This document shows positions 60,618 through 64,000 of a stretch of 64,000 nt of DNA, in pieces. Source of the DNA: an uncultured Clostridia bacterium (GTDB lineage Bacteria; Bacillota; Clostridia; Christensenellales; Pumilibacteraceae). The DNA is taken from the NCBI GenBank assembly GCA_947089425.1, contig CAMUKG010000002.1:62001-126000 (forward strand). Reading direction: 5' to 3'. The notes under the pieces are model-generated. The model was not told where the DNA came from. It ran no database searches and saw only the letters and a list, made by a program, of their open reading frames with translations. The translations under genes and the position numbers were made by a program. Positions within the stretch are counted from its first letter, which is position 1. Each line of letters starts with the position of its first letter.

Positions 60618-60619
60618 AA

Positions 60620-62335
60620 TTACTCCCTATAACGTTTTTTCTTGCGAGAGCAAAGAGCCGACACAAGGCATATAACCGCTATTAAACCGCCCGCCGAAAG
60701 CACAATAGTCAGCCAATTATTTTTAACGGTGTTTTTCACTTTATCCGCACCCGTCATAACTTCCGCTTGAACGTCGTAGTCTTCGGTTACGGTTATATCC
60801 GAAAGATTTATAACGGGTACGCCGCTACTTGCGCTCACCGACATAATTTGCAAGTTTTCGGCGGTTGCCGCTTCGGCAATTTGTGTGAACTGAGAGCCGT
60901 ATTCAACCGTTTTTTCCGCATATTTTTCGCCGTTGACGTAAAACGTTACTTTAAAGGTTTTTATTTTCCACTTTGCCGTAAGTGTAGTGTCTTCTTTTAT
61001 AGGTTGATTTGTATACTCCGTCCCGTCGGGAAGATACCAACCGAGAAAGTCGTAGCCTATGCGATTGGAAGTGGGAAGAGTTGCAGCAGTATTCCAATTT
61101 ACCGTAATGGCTTCTTGGTTTGAGCCGCCCGCAGAATTGAGGGTCACCTTATAAGTTTTAATCGCCCAATGAGCATGTAAATTAGTGTCTTCATATATGG
61201 GCGCTCTGTCGTACGCTGTACAATTTTCGCCGTGTTCGTCTTCCGTGCCGTAATACCAACCCACGAAATTATAGCCTTCTTTTACGGGGTCGTCGGGGAG
61301 AGGTATTTCGGCGCGAACATAATCGCAGAATATACGGAACCCCGCAGATTCCACCATTTGACAACGTTGTTCAAGCGACTGTATAATAAACGAAGTAGCA
61401 AAAGAAAAAATAGCTTCGTTTTCTGACGCTCGAAACGCACTATCCTGAAAATAACTTTCATAACCAAAGGCAAAGCGACTGTCTAATTGAAAATTTGTAT
61501 ATTGCTGTGCAACATATTCGCCTGTATCGGCTACAAGATTAGACCATTTATAACCCCATGTTTGAATTCCAGCAAGACTTCCTTGTGCGACAGTTTGCGT
61601 GCCCGAAAATGTCAATGTGCCCAAGTAATATAGCTTTTCAAAATCGTCATAAGCCCATTCGGCGAACTCTTCGCCCAAATCGCTATAATCGTCGGCGTCG
61701 GGGTCAATTTCTGAAAGGCGACTGTCATACACCGGCAATAAACAACTATAAATTTCCGGAGCTGCAGGGGTAACCGTATATAAAATTTCAATATTTGCCG
61801 ATGGCGGACCCAGTAGGGAGCGCGAGCCATAATTTTCTGTGGCATTCATACTATGCAGAACGTCGATATTTTTACCCGAAGAAGTGTCCGTTGTTGTAAT
61901 AGAAACGGTACTCCACCCTTGAAACGGCGATTTTTTTGGAACAAATATAGTGTAATTCATACCGTTAATCAAAATCACATATACATCCTTATTTGTTGTT
62001 TGACCAGTTTTATCATTTTTTAAAGTGATTTTATTTTTGTATTGTGAAGTTACGTCGGTGCCGAATGAGGCTATTTCTGACGGCAAAGTTTCCGCTTCCG
62101 ACATTTTTGCTTCGCGTGTAAATGTTTTTACGTTACTATCCGTTTCGGGCGCGGTTTGCTCCGCTTGCGGCTTATCCGTTTTTTTAAACCACTCCGACGG
62201 TTTTAGCTTATCGCTTTTAGTAAAAACCTGCAAACATACGCCCGCCATAAGCACGGCAAAAAGCACGAACATAATCGCCGTAAGCGTCCATTTCACTTTG
62301 TCGCTTCTTTTGTGTTTGTACAATTCGTTTTTCAT
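60620..62335 (-). CDS. Surface protein with InlB/Listeria-Bacteroides repeats, second-element adsorption candidate
   Basis: This 571-residue protein has a membrane signal segment (TAIMFVLFAVLMAGVCLQVF). A unique head of about 290 residues precedes two repeats (GYNFVGWYYG and GYDFLGWYLPDG), a globular stretch, and a C-terminal membrane anchor (LSAGGLIAVICLVSALCS) with a basic tail. From the LPDDPVKEGYNFVGWYY segment on it aligns well with the protein at 4012-5145, while the heads do not. A swappable receptor-binding head on a fixed stalk is the natural reading. Confidence 0.8.
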   Translation of the reverse strand: MKNELYKHKRSDKVKWTLTAIMFVLFAVLMAGVCLQVFTKSDKLKPSEWFKKTDKPQAEQTAPETDSNVKTFTREAKMSEAETLPSEIASFGTDVTSQYKNKITLKNDKTGQTTNKDVYVILINGMNYTIFVPKKSPFQGWSTVSITTTDTSSGKNIDVLHSMNATENYGSRSLLGPPSANIEILYTVTPAAPEIYSCLLPVYDSRLSEIDPDADDYSDLGEEFAEWAYDDFEKLYYLGTLTFSGTQTVAQGSLAGIQTWGYKWSNLVADTGEYVAQQYTNFQLDSRFAFGYESYFQDSAFRASENEAIFSFATSFIIQSLEQRCQMVESAGFRIFCDYVRAEIPLPDDPVKEGYNFVGWYYGTEDEHGENCTAYDRAPIYEDTNLHAHWAIKTYKVTLNSAGGSNQEAITVNWNTAATLPTSNRIGYDFLGWYLPDGTEYTNQPIKEDTTLTAKWKIKTFKVTFYVNGEKYAEKTVEYGSQFTQIAEAATAENLQIMSVSASSGVPVINLSDITVTEDYDVQAEVMTGADKVKNTVKNNWLTIVLSAGGLIAVICLVSALCSRKKKRYRE

Positions 62336-62354
62336 GATTTATTCCTCCGAATTT

Positions 62355-62660
62355 TTATTTGTCTTTTTGTATAGCTAAATAAGCTACCGTCTTTTTATTG
62401 CGTTTTCCGTTATCGTCATAGAAATGTTCAATAATTTGTTTTTTTGCCGTGCGGTTAAGATTATTCACGTCGCCTTTATATGAAGGTTTTTTCTTATCCG
62501 TTGCCGAAACTATCATGTTAGGCATTGTCATTTCCATTTTGCCGACGAATTTGTATTTTGGGTTTAGTCGTTTCTTCCTGGTCTTGCCGATTATCCATGC
62601 TTCGCTCGAACCTATTAAACGTACACCTTTATTACCGAGATTGTAATTTACACTTGACAT
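62355..62660 (-). CDS. Small basic protein, 101 aa
   Basis: MSSVNYNLGNKGVRLIGSSE begins a Lys-rich protein with beta-strand-like segments and a C-terminal KKTVAYLAIQKDK. The ribosome site AGAGGTG precedes the ATG. It is the first gene of the structural block, 20 bases before the stalk protein. Function unknown. Confidence 0.65.
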   Translation of the reverse strand: MSSVNYNLGNKGVRLIGSSEAWIIGKTRKKRLNPKYKFVGKMEMTMPNMIVSATDKKKPSYKGDVNNLNRTAKKQIIEHFYDDNGKRNKKTVAYLAIQKDK

Positions 62661-62798
62661 ACTTGCACCTCTTTGATATACTTTAAAAGACCACCAGCCC
62701 CTGTAAGGGGAAGCAACGGGATTTCCGCGTTGACAGAGAAGAACGTTTGGTCTTTGTGCGTAGACTTCTCACCGTAACCGTCCGAATACTTCGGGCGG
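62661..62798. other. Hairpin-rich spacer between replication and structural genes
   Basis: CCGCCCGAAG/TTCGGACGG-type hairpin (62781-62801) and GAGAAGTCTAC-containing arms lie here, with a CCCCTGTAAGGGG hairpin at 62699-62711. No gene is seen. It may contain an attenuator or packaging signal. Confidence 0.45.
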
Positions 62799-63044
62799 TT
62801 AATTTTCGCTTTCGCCGTTTTTATCGAGACTATCCACAAAATCTATAACAAGCCGCGCTTTCGTTTTCATAGCGCTACACGTTGCCGCATAGTCTATTTT
62901 TTCTTTGCCGTCGGCGCCAACGCCTTTAACCTCTATTTGCAAAAGCGATTTAAGTGCCAAATAAATGCGTTCGTATTTCGCCGCTTTTATCTTTTCGGCA
63001 AACGCCGCATTCGGCGACGTTGTCGTTTTCTTGTTTCCAAACAT
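62799..63044 (-). CDS. Small helical protein, 81 aa
   Basis: This 81-residue protein (MFGNKKTTTSPNAAFAEKIK) is mainly helical with a charged end. It follows the Rep gene by 90 bases and may assist replication, but there is no sequence motif to prove it. Confidence 0.6.
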   Translation of the reverse strand: MFGNKKTTTSPNAAFAEKIKAAKYERIYLALKSLLQIEVKGVGADGKEKIDYAATCSAMKTKARLVIDFVDSLDKNGESEN

Positions 63045-63134
63045 AGTTTTTTTTACCTCTTTTTATTTTTTTCGGAGACGGCGGGGAAGAACTCCGCGCC
63101 GTTTCGTCGGAATTTCACCGACTCGTCAGTCCGC

Positions 63135-64000
63135 TCAAAACGGTAATTTTTCTTTTGTTTCGACCAAATCGCTTAGCTTAACTTGTTTCGCTTGCGTTAC
63201 GGGCTTGCAAATCTTATCGAACAGTTCTTTGAAGTCGAATTTTACTTTCGGCTCTTTTTTCATTTCGTACAGTTCGTTTTCGTACGCAACGCCTTCGCCT
63301 ACGGGCTTGCCCCATTTATCTACGCCGTCGTTGTACATGATTACTTCTTTTTCCGTAACTACTACATAACAGCCGATTCGGCGGTAAAGTTGGTCGAGCG
63401 TGTCGTGTTCTCCGAGTTGCGCGTTTTTGTACCAATACACGAGCGGAACCGAAGACGTGATTACTATCATTTCGCCGCAAAACAGTTTGTTGCTGAACCT
63501 GCTTCGAACCGAGCTTAACGTGTCGTTATCCAAAATTTTGAGCAAGTCGGCAAGCTCGAATGTCGTGTCGCGCAAATCATCGAGTATAATTGCTTTTTGA
63601 CCCATATAATCCTGGAAAGAATCATTTCCGCTACTCGACATACAAAAATCGTATTTTAGGGAAGCGAGGAGCTTTTTCGCATAATACGTTTTGCCCGTTC
63701 CGCCCTTGCCGCAAATAAAAATTACTTTAATTTTGCGGTCGGCGTTTAATGAAAGCCGTGCGCAATGCAACTCCCATAATTTTTTAAGTTTTGTGTACAC
63801 CGTCGCTTTTTCCGAAACGGGTAGGGAATCGACATAAGCGATTTGCTCGGCGTAGCTGTGTTTTTCGAAATCCCCGAGAATTTGCGCGTTTTTGATTTCC
63901 ACTTGAAAATCGAAATTCGCAATAACTTCGTCGGGAGAGTATTGATGTTTGTTTTTCTGACTGTCGTTACCGTGCGTTAAGTATAAAAGTACGTCGGTCC
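63135..64000 (-). CDS. Replication initiator with Rep_2-like origin domain and SF3-type helicase (5' end outside window)
   Basis: The frame is open from the right edge to the stop at 63135 (288 codons visible). YLTHGNDSQKNKHQYSPDEV near the start resembles the end of the Rep_2 origin-binding domain. The rest is an ATPase with Walker A FICGKGGTGKTYYAKKLL and a Walker B-like AIILDDLRD, then IVITSSVPLVYW as a motif C-like strand, as in superfamily-3 helicases of CRESS-type Rep proteins. So this element replicates by a different initiator from the first. A GTG at 63902 could be mistaken for the start, but the frame clearly continues upstream. Confidence 0.8.
   Translation of the reverse strand, partial: TDVLLYLTHGNDSQKNKHQYSPDEVIANFDFQVEIKNAQILGDFEKHSYAEQIAYVDSLPVSEKATVYTKLKKLWELHCARLSLNADRKIKVIFICGKGGTGKTYYAKKLLASLKYDFCMSSSGNDSFQDYMGQKAIILDDLRDTTFELADLLKILDNDTLSSVRSRFSNKLFCGEMIVITSSVPLVYWYKNAQLGEHDTLDQLYRRIGCYVVVTEKEVIMYNDGVDKWGKPVGEGVAYENELYEMKKEPKVKFDFKELFDKICKPVTQAKQVKLSDLVETKEKLPF

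Noticed and set aside
62648..62839. 63-codon leftward frame upstream of the 101-aa gene
   Set aside because: It overlaps hairpins and the end of the 81-aa gene and lacks a ribosome site.

Overview
The window looks like a chromosomal segment of a low-to-mid GC Bacillota, probably a gut clostridium. The support is strong TTGACA-(17)-TATAAT promoters, AGGAGG ribosome sites, a YybS-like gene next to rplI, PdxS/PdxT, a DUF1540 protein, RbsABC-type sugar uptake and an AraC/GH39 regulator. Genus cannot be fixed from what I see. No complete tRNA or rRNA gene and no CRISPR array were seen.

Layout. (1) 1-8.7 kb: the right-hand part of a phage- or plasmid-like element. Its leftward operon encodes a Zot-type assembly ATPase, two surface/membrane proteins, a possible ssDNA-binding protein and small metal-binding proteins, and ends in a rolling-circle Rep (Rep_1 type) cut by the window edge. 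An XRE repressor and a ParE/YefM-type toxin-antitoxin pair face the other way. (2) 8.7-15.1 kb: a 6.4 kb integrative element between two copies of a tRNA-Pro 3' end. It carries an integrase, a small regulator, a MobV/Pre-like relaxase, a sigma-like factor and AT-rich cargo (XRE protein, DUF5677-like protein, zinc-ribbon protein). (3) 15.4-27 kb: a glycan-use locus: AraC/GH39 regulator, ABC importer with two permeases, GH3, GH78-like enzyme, a beta-phosphoglucomutase-like phosphatase and a rhamnulokinase remnant. (4) 27-34 kb: cell-surface genes: a sulfatase-fold membrane protein (frameshifted), a YidC-glycerophosphotransferase fusion and an ABC exporter. (5) 34-44 kb: housekeeping genes (YybS-like, rplI, pdxST, nadE, patatin, ComEC-like hydrolase, CPBP protease). 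(6) 44-48.4 kb: a GH106-like rhamnosidase and an IS30 transposase. (7) 48.4-64 kb: a second Zot-bearing element. It has a divergent regulator and a rightward early operon (J-domain protein, nuclease-like protein), then an array of short RNAs with very strong promoters, an IS200/IS605 insertion, and a leftward structural operon beginning at a different type of Rep (Rep_2-like origin domain plus SF3-type helicase) that runs off the right edge.

The most interesting feature is the pair of related filamentous-phage-like elements. They share a morphogenesis plan: a Zot-type ATPase, a surface protein with a conserved InlB/Listeria-Bacteroides repeat stalk and membrane anchor but different heads, small basic proteins and small Cys-rich proteins. 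Their replication initiators are unrelated. The second element also carries at least six short structured RNA units, several under an identical 48-bp promoter cassette, transcribed against the structural operon.

Several genes are broken by one-base changes in homopolymers or by a transition (28.1, 51.3, 52.2 and 50.2 kb), and two have strong ribosome sites but no standard start (11.4 and 40.5 kb). This pattern may mean uncorrected long-read assembly errors. The poly-G case could also be phase variation.
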